A DNA stretch of 53,974 nucleotides from an uncultured Lachnospiraceae bacterium (GTDB lineage Bacteria; Bacillota; Clostridia; Lachnospirales; Lachnospiraceae). Under the pieces are notes generated by a model. It was not told the DNA's origin, searched no databases, and saw only the letters and a list, made by a program, of their open reading frames with translations. The stretch is taken from assembly GCA_902794825.1 (NCBI GenBank), contig CADBIU010000007.1, positions 1-53,974 of the forward strand, written 5' to 3'. This document shows positions 13,962 to 21,443 of the stretch, in pieces. Within the stretch, counting starts at the first letter, position 1. Each line of letters begins with the position of its first letter. The position numbers and the translations under genes were made by a program.

Positions 13962-15022
13962 TCGATGAAAATGTGATCAGCGAAGTCGTATATGCAGTAT
14001 CACCTTACATCAGCAACAGGGACATCTCGGATGTGAGGATGAAAGTCACAATGGTGCTCAGTAAGTATGACATCAGAAAAGACGAAACAGAGATTATTCC
14101 GTACCAGGGCGATGTTAACGAGGAAATACTGAAAAAGTTTATCATTGCAAAAACGGCCGCGGGCAGGTCAAAAAGAACACTGGAGTACTACAAGGACACA
14201 ATATCAAAGACACTGCAGACGATTGGAAAACCGTATACGCAGATAACCGCGAATGACGTGAGAATATATCTCGCACTCAGAGTGAACAGGGATGGCGTGT
14301 CAAAAGCCTGCGCGAACAATGAACGGAGGAACCTTTCGGCGTTTTATTCATGGCTTCAGAAAGAAGAGATACTGCTGAAGAACCCGATGAACAAGGTCGA
14401 GGCGATTAAAGAACCGAAGATAAAGAAAAAAGCTTTCAGCAACATGGAACTGGAAAAAATCCGCTTTGCATGCAGGGATGAGTATGAAAGGGCACTTGTC
14501 GAAGTGCTGATCTCGACATGGGCGCGAATTTCTGAGATCGCCGAGATGAGGAAAGACGAGATCCATGGGAACAAAATTGTCGTTCACGGGAAAGGCGACA
14601 AATATCGAGAAACATATTTGACCGCAAAGGCCCAGCTGGCGGTAAATGCGTTCCTGGCGAAAAGAAAAGACAGCAGTCCGTGGCTGTTCCCGAAGGGCAT
14701 ACCATTCACGGAAATGAAGAAGGATGGCAGGACGCCGGAAGACCTGCATTTGTGGTGGACAGACCCGAGTTGCGTGGTACTGGGTAGACGAGATTCAGGC
14801 AGCCTTGAGAAGACAATCAGAAGATTAGGAGTGTCGGCAGGGGTGGACAAATGTCACCCTCACCGTTTCCGGAGAACAGGAGCGACGATGGCCCTGAGAG
14901 CAGGAATGCCGATCATAGAAGTGTCGAAGTTGCTGGGGCATGAAAGCATAGCAACGACTCAGATTTATCTCGATATTGAAGATAAGCAGCTGGAAGCTAC
15001 GCATGAAAAATATGTGATCTAA
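13958..15022 (+). CDS. Second tyrosine recombinase, inside the early region
   Basis: 354 residues, XerC/D-like: core-binding domain (about 52-140) and catalytic domain with R190, GKGDK (about 211-215), HRFR (H302, R305), H328 in LLGHES and Tyr337. All catalytic residues are present. It overlaps the methylase gene by 4 bp (ATGA), so it belongs to the early operon and is not beside an attachment site. It may resolve phage multimers, act as an excision/inversion enzyme, or come from an older element. Its C-terminal end resembles the recombinase remnant at 35389-35529. Confidence 0.9.
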   Translation: MIDENVISEVVYAVSPYISNRDISDVRMKVTMVLSKYDIRKDETEIIPYQGDVNEEILKKFIIAKTAAGRSKRTLEYYKDTISKTLQTIGKPYTQITANDVRIYLALRVNRDGVSKACANNERRNLSAFYSWLQKEEILLKNPMNKVEAIKEPKIKKKAFSNMELEKIRFACRDEYERALVEVLISTWARISEIAEMRKDEIHGNKIVVHGKGDKYRETYLTAKAQLAVNAFLAKRKDSSPWLFPKGIPFTEMKKDGRTPEDLHLWWTDPSCVVLGRRDSGSLEKTIRRLGVSAGVDKCHPHRFRRTGATMALRAGMPIIEVSKLLGHESIATTQIYLDIEDKQLEATHEKYVI

Positions 15023-15032
15023 GGAGCGGGAC

Positions 15033-15275
15033 ATGAAGAACAAAATGACAGACCTCAATAATGTGCTGTTTGAGCAGTTGGAACGGCTCCAGGACGATGA
15101 AGCCATGAAGGACGACCAGAACTTCAAAAGAGAGATTGAACGCAGCAGGGCAATCGTGGGCGTGTCATCGCAAATTATCAAAAATGCGACATTGACAGTA
15201 CAGGCGGCAAAACTTGCCGCTGAATATGGAGACGGAGCCAAAACGGCAGTGGCGGGGTTGATTGGGGAAAAATGA
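15033..15275 (+). CDS. Small conserved phage protein
   Basis: 80 residues, helical (FEQLERLQDDEAMKDDQNFK, then ERSRAIVGVSSQIIKNA). Similar short proteins occur near HNH genes in Clostridia phages. Role unknown. AAGGAG precedes ATG; it overlaps the next gene by 4 bp. Confidence 0.65.
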   Translation: MKNKMTDLNNVLFEQLERLQDDEAMKDDQNFKREIERSRAIVGVSSQIIKNATLTVQAAKLAAEYGDGAKTAVAGLIGEK

Positions 15276-15892
15276 AATTCATTAGATACACGGCAGAAGA
15301 AAAGGAATTTTTCGGTGAATTCATTAAAGGGCACTCTTACAAAGAGATTGCAGAGGAATTCACAAGGAGGTTCCGGCCGATAACGACCGATCAGGCAAGA
15401 GCGTTCTGCAAGAACAACAAAATCCCAACAGGAAGGACTGGACAGTTCAGGAGAGGCCAGCCGACATGGAATAAAGGCAAACACTTTTGCGCAGGAGGCA
15501 GAAGCATTGAAACGCAGTTCAAGAAAGGCAACATCCCGAAGCAATGGAGGCCGGTAGGGAGCGAGCGAGTCAATAAGGACGGATATATAGAGATAAAGGT
15601 CAAAGAGCCGAGGACATGGATGCTGAAACACAGATATATCTGGCAGCAGCACCATGGGGAGGTCCCGAAAGGAAGCATGGTCGTCTTCAAAGATGGGAAC
15701 CGCAAGAATACAGACATCAGCAACTTATTACTGATCACCAGAGGCCTCAATGCAAGATTAACAAAAATGGGGCTCCAGGGTGCGAGAGAGGCAGGGGCAA
15801 TAGAACAGGCCGTCATGGCCGCCCGGCTCGAAGAGAAGATAGTGGAAATGGCAGACGGAGAAAGGAGCAGGGATGGAGCACGGATTTTGTAA
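15272..15892 (+). CDS. HNH endonuclease
   Basis: 206 residues. An N-terminal helix-turn-helix-like part (SYKEIAEEF) and a basic middle (GQFRRGQPTWNKGK) lead to an HNH core: LKHRYIWQQHHG (H120 and H127/H128), VVFKDGNRKNTDISNLLLI. This is the usual phage free-standing HNH form, either a homing nuclease or a replication/recombination accessory. It is embedded in the early operon, overlapping neighbours at both ends. Confidence 0.8.
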   Translation: MKFIRYTAEEKEFFGEFIKGHSYKEIAEEFTRRFRPITTDQARAFCKNNKIPTGRTGQFRRGQPTWNKGKHFCAGGRSIETQFKKGNIPKQWRPVGSERVNKDGYIEIKVKEPRTWMLKHRYIWQQHHGEVPKGSMVVFKDGNRKNTDISNLLLITRGLNARLTKMGLQGAREAGAIEQAVMAARLEEKIVEMADGERSRDGARIL

Positions 15893-16235
15893 ATTCTGCG
15901 GGCAGGCCTATATGGTCGACGCGGATCCCAAAGCAACGGAAGAGGAACTGAACGAACTGGCCACGGCCAAATGCGGATGCGAAGGAGCTGCCCATTACGC
16001 CTGGAAGAAAGCAACTCTCGAAGTGTACGCACAGGACCTTGAAGTGGTCTTTGGCCAGAATGAGGCAATGAAGAAACTCTTCGCGTCGGCAGGCGAGATG
16101 ATCATGAACGGCCGTATGAAAGCCCTCACAGTCAAGCAGTCAGACGAGAAGACATTGAACCTCAAGATGAAGGACAAAGGCCTGTGCATCACAGTCACGG
16201 AGAAGAGCAAGATGGAGAACATCTCCTATGGCTGA
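15873..16235 (+). CDS. Zinc-ribbon phage protein
   Basis: 120 residues beginning with a short Cys motif (CKFCGQAY, later KCGC), then a helical region and a beta-like end (LKMKDKGLCITVTEK). AAGGAG lies before ATG 15873, inside the HNH gene. No function recognised. Confidence 0.6.
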   Translation: MEHGFCKFCGQAYMVDADPKATEEELNELATAKCGCEGAAHYAWKKATLEVYAQDLEVVFGQNEAMKKLFASAGEMIMNGRMKALTVKQSDEKTLNLKMKDKGLCITVTEKSKMENISYG

Positions 16236-16587
16236 TCTCCTGTATCCGAAGCGGAGGAGCAAGAAGCCGAGAAAGAAGCACTCGCCGAGCATCATACAGC
16301 CGAGAGACGGAGGATGTTATCTCTGCGAGAAGCTCCACGGAGACTACAGCATAAAGAAGACCGAAGAGCACCATGTATATTTCGGGCCAGGGCAGCGGGA
16401 CATCTCCGAAGCCTGGGGTTTCAAGGTATATCTCTGCCGGAAGCATCATATACACGCAGGCGGGCCGGAAGCGGTCCATAGGAATCATGAAACCTGCCTC
16501 ATGATCAAACAGGATGTCCAGCGCCAATTTGAAAAGACCCATACGAGGGAGGAGTTCATGGCGCTGATAGGCAGGAACTATCTGTAA
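16228..16587 (+). CDS. HNH-like zinc protein
   Basis: 119 residues. A basic N-terminus is followed by CYLC, EEHHVYFGPG and LCRKHH, a Cys2-His arrangement found in phage HNH/NinG-like proteins that act on DNA or recombination intermediates. It overlaps the preceding gene by 8 bp. Confidence 0.6.
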   Translation: MADLLYPKRRSKKPRKKHSPSIIQPRDGGCYLCEKLHGDYSIKKTEEHHVYFGPGQRDISEAWGFKVYLCRKHHIHAGGPEAVHRNHETCLMIKQDVQRQFEKTHTREEFMALIGRNYL

Positions 16588-16693
16588 AAATACGGCGCAT
16601 TAGCATTAACACAATGAGAGCTCATGTAAATTTCCGAACCAAATTCTGCGCAACTATACAGGGCGGCAGCGCCGGCCGCCCGGAAAGGAGACC

Positions 16694-17098
16694 ATGGAAG
16701 AGTTCGATTACGAAGAATACCGGGAACAGTTGCAGATGGCAGCCAATAGCGAGGAATATCAGGCGATGCTGCGGAGAACAGCGGAAGCAATGGAGAATAT
16801 CTCAGAGGCGTTTACAAAAGTAGCAGAAAAGTTAGCCGAAGTATTAAACAGCGTAGATTGGGATTCAGTATTCAAAATTTTAATGGAGGGACAGGAAGAG
16901 GATGTTCTGGAAAATCACATACGAAGTAGGGAAGGGAGATATTTTCGAAACTCTGTCAGATATCGTGGAAGCCGTAGATCTGCAGGATGCGGCAGAGATT
17001 GGAGAAGAGCAGAACTGCCGGTTAAAAAGAGCTGTGCTCGGCGATGGAAGTATCGCAAGGCTCGTATGCGTAGAGATTTTAGGAGGCGCCGGACGTGA
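16694..17098 (+). CDS. Small helical phage protein, C-terminal half doubtful
   Basis: The first 70 residues look real (FDYEEYREQLQMAANSEEYQ; acidic helices) with AAGGAG before ATG. After about codon 72 the frame becomes Arg/Ser-rich and runs wholly over the next gene, so the natural stop may have been lost by a small frameshift. No domain recognised. Confidence 0.5.
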   Translation: MEEFDYEEYREQLQMAANSEEYQAMLRRTAEAMENISEAFTKVAEKLAEVLNSVDWDSVFKILMEGQEEDVLENHIRSREGRYFRNSVRYRGSRRSAGCGRDWRRAELPVKKSCARRWKYRKARMRRDFRRRRT

Positions 17099-17108
17099 GA
17101 AACATTGA
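16902..17108 (+). CDS. Small hypothetical phage protein
   Basis: 68 residues (WKITYEVGKGDIFETLSDIV), balanced composition, AGGAAGAGG directly before ATG. It overlaps the previous frame almost entirely; this one has the better composition. Confidence 0.5.
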   Translation: MFWKITYEVGKGDIFETLSDIVEAVDLQDAAEIGEEQNCRLKRAVLGDGSIARLVCVEILGGAGREKH

Positions 17109-17292
17109 GCGGATCAGAGCCATGGACGCGGAGCAGCTGGCCGAATTCCTCGTAGAACAAGGAGCGGAAGTGCCTACAGAATTCTGTGACTGCCTGTGTG
17201 AAGGAGAAAACTGCGGGGAATGCCCTTATGTAGGAGAAGAGGGAGACAGAAGAGCCTGGAAAGAATGGCTGGAAAGCGAGGAAGAACAATGA
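17095..17292 (+). CDS. Small Cys-rich phage protein
   Basis: 65 residues with five cysteines in a cluster (CDCLCEGENCGECPY), likely a small metal-binding protein. GTG start with AGGAGG 9 bases before. Acidic; role unknown. Confidence 0.6.
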   Translation: MRNIERIRAMDAEQLAEFLVEQGAEVPTEFCDCLCEGENCGECPYVGEEGDRRAWKEWLESEEEQ

Positions 17293-17459
17293 GATTAATC
17301 ATTGTGGCAGGGGTGGCACTCTTCTTCGGGTGGATCTTCGGGTACATGACCTGTGCGGTCTTCTCGATTAACCGGACAAATGAAGAGTGGGAAATAATGG
17401 TGGAAGAGCTGGAGAGGCAGAAATATGGGAAGGTACATCAGGAAGAATCCGGACGATGA
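17289..17459 (+). CDS. Single-span membrane protein
   Basis: 56 residues. One N-terminal membrane segment (LIIVAGVALFFGWIFGYM) is followed by a charged tail. The start overlaps the previous stop (ATGA), so translation is coupled. Unknown role. Confidence 0.6.
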   Translation: MRLIIVAGVALFFGWIFGYMTCAVFSINRTNEEWEIMVEELERQKYGKVHQEESGR

Positions 17460-17604
17460 AGGAGTCCGCAACGTGGGAAGAATCGAGGCAGCAGTCCTGA
17501 GCGCATGGAAACGGGGAGAACGAACCGCGGAGGAGATCGCGGAGATTACCAAGCTCCCGCTCAAGACCGTCTATAACTACATACCGAAAGGAAAAGCCGG
17601 ATGA
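17425..17604 (+). CDS. Small HTH protein
   Basis: 59 residues. RTAEEIAEITKLPLKTVYNY (about residues 34-53) is a clear helix-turn-helix of the small phage type. GGAGAGG stands before ATG 17425. It overlaps the membrane-protein gene by 35 bp and the next gene by 4 bp, so it is part of the same early transcript. Probably DNA binding. Confidence 0.65.
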   Translation: MGRYIRKNPDDEGVRNVGRIEAAVLSAWKRGERTAEEIAEITKLPLKTVYNYIPKGKAG

Positions 17605-17885
17605 AAGAGAGACTTATCGAGGCGGAAGCCTTTAAAAAGTATTGCAGAAGAGGATACAAAAATACAGAGCGCGATTTCCGGAGCGGGACATTAAGAGCAT
17701 TCGCAAGACAGATTACTGAAGACTTTTGCAAAGACATCGACGAACAGCCAACCGTCGAAGCAATCCCGACAGAATGGATCCGCGAACAGGCGCAGGAATA
17801 TCCGGGGATGGAGAGCGCAATGTGGGACAAGCTTTTGAGACTGTGGGAGAAGGCACAAAGAGAGCTGTACGGAGGTGAAGAGTGA
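17601..17885 (+). CDS. Hypothetical phage protein
   Basis: 94 residues. The segment DIDEQPTVEAIPTEWIREQA is typical of Firmicutes phage proteins where an ID..PTVEAIP motif recurs before DUF551-like ends. Role unknown. Overlaps neighbours by 4 bp on each side. Confidence 0.6.
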   Translation: MKERLIEAEAFKKYCRRGYKNTERDFRSGTLRAFARQITEDFCKDIDEQPTVEAIPTEWIREQAQEYPGMESAMWDKLLRLWEKAQRELYGGEE

Positions 17886-18343
17886 GACTGATAGTATGCG
17901 ACAGATGCAGGCAGGAGATCAAGGGCGCAAGCAAAACAGGATACATCAACCTGGACAAGAGGGACATAACCACAGGAGAACTTGAAGGAAACCGTGAATT
18001 TGATGAATGGGATCTGTGCGATGACTGTCTGATGCAGATCAGGGACTTTGTACACATGGTCCCTCTGACGCTGAAGGTTGACGAGCAGCTAGTGGCGTCA
18101 ACGATTAAGCAGATAAAGGAAGAGGAACAGGATCCGGGACAGGAAGAGCCGGCGCAAGCAGATGTCGACGAGAGCCATGGGCTGGCGGCAAAACCAAAGA
18201 GGCCAAAAGCCGGAGTTCATCCCAAAGCGGAGCTGATGAAGGAGATGGCCAGATCAGGGGCAAGCCTGACTGAGATCATGGAAGTGGCGGGATGCAGTGA
18301 GCCTACTGCAAGAAAATATATGAAGGAGGCGCAGGATGAGTAA
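17882..18343 (+). CDS. Zinc-finger plus HTH phage protein
   Basis: 153 residues. The N-terminus has two CxxC pairs (CDRC, CDDC) of a treble-clef-like finger, the middle is an acidic linker, and the end carries a helix-turn-helix (ASLTEIMEVAGCSEPTARKY). GTG start overlaps the previous gene. Likely a small regulator. Confidence 0.6.
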   Translation: MRLIVCDRCRQEIKGASKTGYINLDKRDITTGELEGNREFDEWDLCDDCLMQIRDFVHMVPLTLKVDEQLVASTIKQIKEEEQDPGQEEPAQADVDESHGLAAKPKRPKAGVHPKAELMKEMARSGASLTEIMEVAGCSEPTARKYMKEAQDE

Positions 18344-18482
18344 GACTACGGCATTCGTTGCAGGCGCTGCGTGCGGCGCTGTGGCCGGAGTGGCGGTGCT
18401 TTGCTGGATCGCTGTGAGGGATGAATACGCACTGCGGGTCGAATGGTACAAAAAAGGAGGGCTGGTTGAGCATGACGAATGA
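18336..18482 (+). CDS. Small membrane protein
   Basis: 48 residues, too short for many gene finders. AAGGAGG precedes ATG 18336. It has one Ala/Gly-rich membrane span (FVAGAACGAVAGVAVLCWIA) and a short charged tail. It overlaps the genes on both sides. Confidence 0.55.
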   Translation: MSKTTAFVAGAACGAVAGVAVLCWIAVRDEYALRVEWYKKGGLVEHDE

Positions 18483-18807
18483 GAAGGAGATAGGTAACGA
18501 CAAATATGTCGGTAGCACAGATTTGATCAGCAGATCCTCACTGCTTGCGAAGTATGACGAGGAGCACGAAGGCCCTCCGGGAAGAGCCAGAAAGCTGATA
18601 GAAGAGGAGCCGCCTGCATGGCCGAAATGGATCCCAGTGACAGAAAGGCTCCCCGGAATAGGAGAGCCGGTACTGGACGATTGCTTCTCACTTAACTGGA
18701 TGAGCTACCGAAGCGGCGGTAAAGAGTGGGTATTCCCCAGAGATGTAAGAGCATGGATGCCACTTCCGGAAGCATACAAAAAGAATTCTGAGGGGGTGAC
18801 GGAATGA
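18472..18807 (+). CDS. DUF551-containing phage protein
   Basis: 111 residues. The C-terminal half is a DUF551 domain (WIPVTERLPGIGEPVL and DVRAWMPLPE). These small domains are widespread in Firmicutes and enteric phages, function unknown. The start at 18472 follows GGAGG; the frame is open upstream but that part overlaps the membrane-protein gene. Confidence 0.7.
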   Translation: MTNEKEIGNDKYVGSTDLISRSSLLAKYDEEHEGPPGRARKLIEEEPPAWPKWIPVTERLPGIGEPVLDDCFSLNWMSYRSGGKEWVFPRDVRAWMPLPEAYKKNSEGVTE

Positions 18808-19118
18808 GCATCGAGCAAGAGAAAATGATTGTCGAGTCACTGTCTAGTATTTACCCAATGCAGAAGTTTGAGGAAGATGCGATTGAGACTGTTCTTGACG
18901 CATTGCCTCGTTGGATTCCGTGCAGTGAGAGATTGCCTAAAGACAATAGGCAGGTACTTGTGTACGCAAGAAGCGTGCATTACGCATTAGCAAAGTATGA
19001 CGAAATGCGAAATGCGGATGGCACTTATAAAAAGCAATGGGTGACATTTGATGCGTGGAAACCGTTATATACGATCAAAGAAGTCATCGCATGGATGCCC
19101 TTGCCCGAACCGTTCTAG
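18804..19118 (+). CDS. Second DUF551-containing phage protein
   Basis: 104 residues, again ending in DUF551 (WIPCSERLPKDNRQVLVYA, VIAWMPLPEPF). It is a tandem neighbour of the previous DUF551 gene but not a close copy, so an old duplication or independent gain. Confidence 0.7.
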   Translation: MSIEQEKMIVESLSSIYPMQKFEEDAIETVLDALPRWIPCSERLPKDNRQVLVYARSVHYALAKYDEMRNADGTYKKQWVTFDAWKPLYTIKEVIAWMPLPEPF

Positions 19119-19129
19119 GGGGTGACGGA

Positions 19130-19528
19130 ATGAATAGTGTGATAATTGGCCTTGCATTCTTCTCGAGTGCCTTGGTCGGCGGAATAGCCATTAAGAACAC
19201 TTTTGAAAGATTCGCTGACGAGATAAAAACGGAAATTGCAGTCTTGGCGACCAAGAACAATAACGACATACAGGATATGGCCAATAGACTGAGGAATGTA
19301 GATTTAAAGGGCGAAAAGCTGCATATAAAGATATATGCCGATGATTATCCAGGGAAGAAGGCAGAGAAGTTGTATGAGATATGCGCGACCAACGATGAAC
19401 TGGTTAAAGTGCTACTGCAGCTGGAAACTCTCGTAGAAAGGAAACAGCAGGATGAACGATCAGTGCAACAACTGCAAAATCCGCAAGTGGTGCTATCGGG
19501 AGGAGCCGGAAGAGGACTGGACTTGTGA
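19130..19528 (+). CDS. Membrane-anchored phage protein
   Basis: 132 residues, with one N-terminal span (VIIGLAFFSSALVGGIAI), then a helical cytoplasmic or external part. GGGGGTGACGGA precedes ATG 19130. Its last 77 bp overlap the next gene. Function unknown. Confidence 0.55.
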   Translation: MNSVIIGLAFFSSALVGGIAIKNTFERFADEIKTEIAVLATKNNNDIQDMANRLRNVDLKGEKLHIKIYADDYPGKKAEKLYEICATNDELVKVLLQLETLVERKQQDERSVQQLQNPQVVLSGGAGRGLDL

Positions 19529-20024
19529 CTACTACAAGTCGGATGACGAGTATGTTGATTTTCTTGACGAGGACAGGCCAGAGAAAGAGTTGCGAACATT
19601 AATTGGATATACCAGCACAGGAGGAGATAGCATGCGAACTGAGGGAATGATGGAAACATGTGATTGGTGTGGCAGAAGATACTTCAGACCGCATAAAGGA
19701 ACAACTTACCGAGACGGAGGGTTCACGAAAATCGATAAGTATGAACCACTTCCGGAAGGATGGGGAAATAGATATGGAATCGGGATGCTGTGTCCGGACT
19801 GCAGCAAAGACCTTGACGAGTCAATTAAAGCGGCAAAGAGCAGGCGTATAAGACCGGAGATTGCGAATACATCTGAGGGACCAGTGGTCAGAAAGATGGT
19901 ACCGCTTGACGACCTAAAGCATTGTGCGGATCTATGTATCGAACTGGGATGGACTCTGCAGGAGTTCAGAAAGAACATGGACGAGTGGGACGAGGATACA
20001 GTCGACATAACAGAGACGGAGTGA
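19452..20024 (+). CDS. Zinc-ribbon phage protein, possibly two fused units
   Basis: 190 residues. One Cys cluster lies near the N-terminus (CNNCKIRKWCY) and another after residue 68 (CDWCGRRY, CPDC). A very good ribosome site (AGGAGG, 19619-19624) precedes an internal ATG at 19632, so a shorter 130-residue product is possible beside or instead of the long one. Unknown role. Confidence 0.6.
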   Translation: MNDQCNNCKIRKWCYREEPEEDWTCDYYKSDDEYVDFLDEDRPEKELRTLIGYTSTGGDSMRTEGMMETCDWCGRRYFRPHKGTTYRDGGFTKIDKYEPLPEGWGNRYGIGMLCPDCSKDLDESIKAAKSRRIRPEIANTSEGPVVRKMVPLDDLKHCADLCIELGWTLQEFRKNMDEWDEDTVDITETE

Positions 20025-20027
20025 CCT

Positions 20028-20507
20028 ATGACAGTTAAAAAGAAACTGACACCCGAAGAGTTAAAGAAGATCCTGAAGACAAGGGAATATCTCTGGAGAT
20101 ACAGAGGAGCAGTCATGGAGAAAGAGGACGCGGAAACGCGACTCGCAAAGTTCGAGGCAAAGTATAAGACAGCCAGGTCCCAGCAGGAAACAGGGATGCC
20201 AACATCACATGACAGTGAGCATGATCTCTCGGATTACTTCAGCGGCCGGGACGAGCTCATAGAGTTCTTCACAGAGAAGCAGGCGGATTGCATGGGGATC
20301 GAAGTAGATATACACATGCGCCTCGATGCGATTGAGGGAAAGGATTCAAAAGAGACTGCAGAGATGCGCCTTGTAGTCAGGTACAGATACATAGATGGTC
20401 TGCAATGGTGGCAGGCCGCCAAGAAGCTTCATGTGTCAGTAAGGACAGCACAGTACCTTGAGCAGAAGGCGGCGCTGCTCTTCCCTCTGCCGGAATGGTT
20501 CGAATAA
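20028..20507 (+). CDS. ArpU/RinA-like late transcription regulator
   Basis: 159 residues. The C-terminus (RYRYIDGLQWWQAAKKLHVS, then TAQYLEQKA) is a sigma-region-4-like HTH of the ArpU/RinA/DUF1492 group, proteins that turn on late gene transcription in Gram-positive phages. It ends the early operon and lies directly before a candidate promoter with 10-bp-spaced direct repeats and the packaging genes, exactly where such a regulator is expected. Confidence 0.75.
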   Translation: MTVKKKLTPEELKKILKTREYLWRYRGAVMEKEDAETRLAKFEAKYKTARSQQETGMPTSHDSEHDLSDYFSGRDELIEFFTEKQADCMGIEVDIHMRLDAIEGKDSKETAEMRLVVRYRYIDGLQWWQAAKKLHVSVRTAQYLEQKAALLFPLPEWFE

Positions 20508-20511
20508 TGTT

Positions 20512-20544
20512 TGCGCATCCGTGCGCATCGGAGTTTGTTATAGT
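20512..20544 (+). promoter_or_regulatory. Candidate late promoter with activator repeats
   Basis: TGCGCAT occurs at 20512-20518 and 20522-20528, one DNA turn apart, followed by TATAGT (20539-20544). There is no TTGACA-like -35, as expected for an activator-dependent promoter. It lies between the ArpU-like regulator and the HNH/terminase genes. Confidence 0.55.
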
Positions 20545-20562
20545 ATATGCAACGCAGTGTGA

Positions 20563-20588
20563 AGAGCCCGGAAGACCGGGCTCTTTTT
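20563..20588 (+). terminator. Intrinsic terminator between early and late genes
   Basis: GAGCCCGG (20564-20571), AAGA loop, CCGGGCTC (20576-20583) and five T. It stands after the late promoter candidate and before the HNH gene, so either it ends early transcripts and late transcription is antiterminated, or it acts as an attenuator. Confidence 0.75.
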
Positions 20589-20600
20589 GTTGGAGGAACG

Positions 20601-20984
20601 ATGATCACCACACAGCAGATTCAGAAGTGGATAACAGACGGGGAGCTGTGGAGATTCTACAAGACCAAAGAGTGGATAAGCTTGAAGACCTCGGTGCTGG
20701 CAGCGGGCCACTACGAGTGTAAGATCTGCAGGCAGCAGGGCAAGATCACAAGGTACGACATTGATGAACAGGGAAGAAAACATTTACTCTCGACAGTCCA
20801 CCATGTCAATCATGTGAGGTCCCATCCGGAGCTGGCGATGAGCCGGACCTATAGAGATCCGAACACGAATGAAGTTAAGGACAATCTCATACCGGTATGC
20901 AAGGCGTGCCACAACAAGCTCCACCCTGAGAAGAGAAAAAACAATTCGAAAAAGAATTGTTACACAAATGTAGAACGGTGGTAG
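20601..20984 (+). CDS. Packaging-associated HNH endonuclease
   Basis: 127 residues. CKICRQQG, VHHVNHV and NLIPVCKACHNKLHP form a zinc-bound HNH. HNH proteins beside the terminase are needed for cos cleavage and packaging in HK97-type phages. ATG 20601 follows TGGAGG. A probable cos region and terminase small subunit gene come next. Confidence 0.85.
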   Translation: MITTQQIQKWITDGELWRFYKTKEWISLKTSVLAAGHYECKICRQQGKITRYDIDEQGRKHLLSTVHHVNHVRSHPELAMSRTYRDPNTNEVKDNLIPVCKACHNKLHPEKRKNNSKKNCYTNVERW

Positions 20985-21110
20985 GGTACCCCCACACCCC
21001 TATACCCCATTCCGTGGAGGAGGGCTAGCAACGGGGGAGCAGGGATGACAAAACATCTGCGGAGTCGCGCACAGGTAATTTTTATTTTTTTTTAGAAGGG
21101 AGGGAAGCCC
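20985..21110. other. Probable cos region
   Basis: A 126-bp gap with no gene, between HNH endonuclease and terminase small subunit. It contains C-rich and G-rich tracts (GGGTACCCCCACACCCC, GGGGGAGCAGGGATGAC), CGGAGTCGCGCACA and a long T-run. The position is where HK97-like phages keep cos. The nick site cannot be fixed by eye. Confidence 0.45.
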
Positions 21111-21443
21111 GTGAACGCGTCGGAAAAAATGAAGAGAACAAAGGCATATCGCCAGATCAAGGCCTCACTGATGGAACAGCTTGAGCGCTCCGGGAATGAC
21201 CGCCCACATTATATCGACCTTGTCGAAGATTACATGAAACTGTATGTGATCAAGGAATTATGTGCGCGCGACATTGACGAGCGCGGCGTCGTGATCAGGG
21301 GCGTCGGGTCCACTGGCCAGAAGGTCGAAAAGAGGAACGACTCCGTGGACATGATGCAGAAGACCAACCAGCAGATGATCAAGCTCCTCGACTCGCTGGG
21401 CATCAAGCCGGAGGGAGACTTTGGCACCGACGAAGATATGTAA
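21111..21443 (+). CDS. Terminase small subunit (P27 family)
   Basis: 110 residues. The pattern YIDLVEDYMKLYVIKELCARD with a following GVVIRG segment is that of P27-type small terminases, which recognise the packaging site and load the large subunit. GTG 21111 has GGGAGGG before it. It overlaps the large subunit gene by 23 bp. Confidence 0.85.
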   Translation: MNASEKMKRTKAYRQIKASLMEQLERSGNDRPHYIDLVEDYMKLYVIKELCARDIDERGVVIRGVGSTGQKVEKRNDSVDMMQKTNQQMIKLLDSLGIKPEGDFGTDEDM

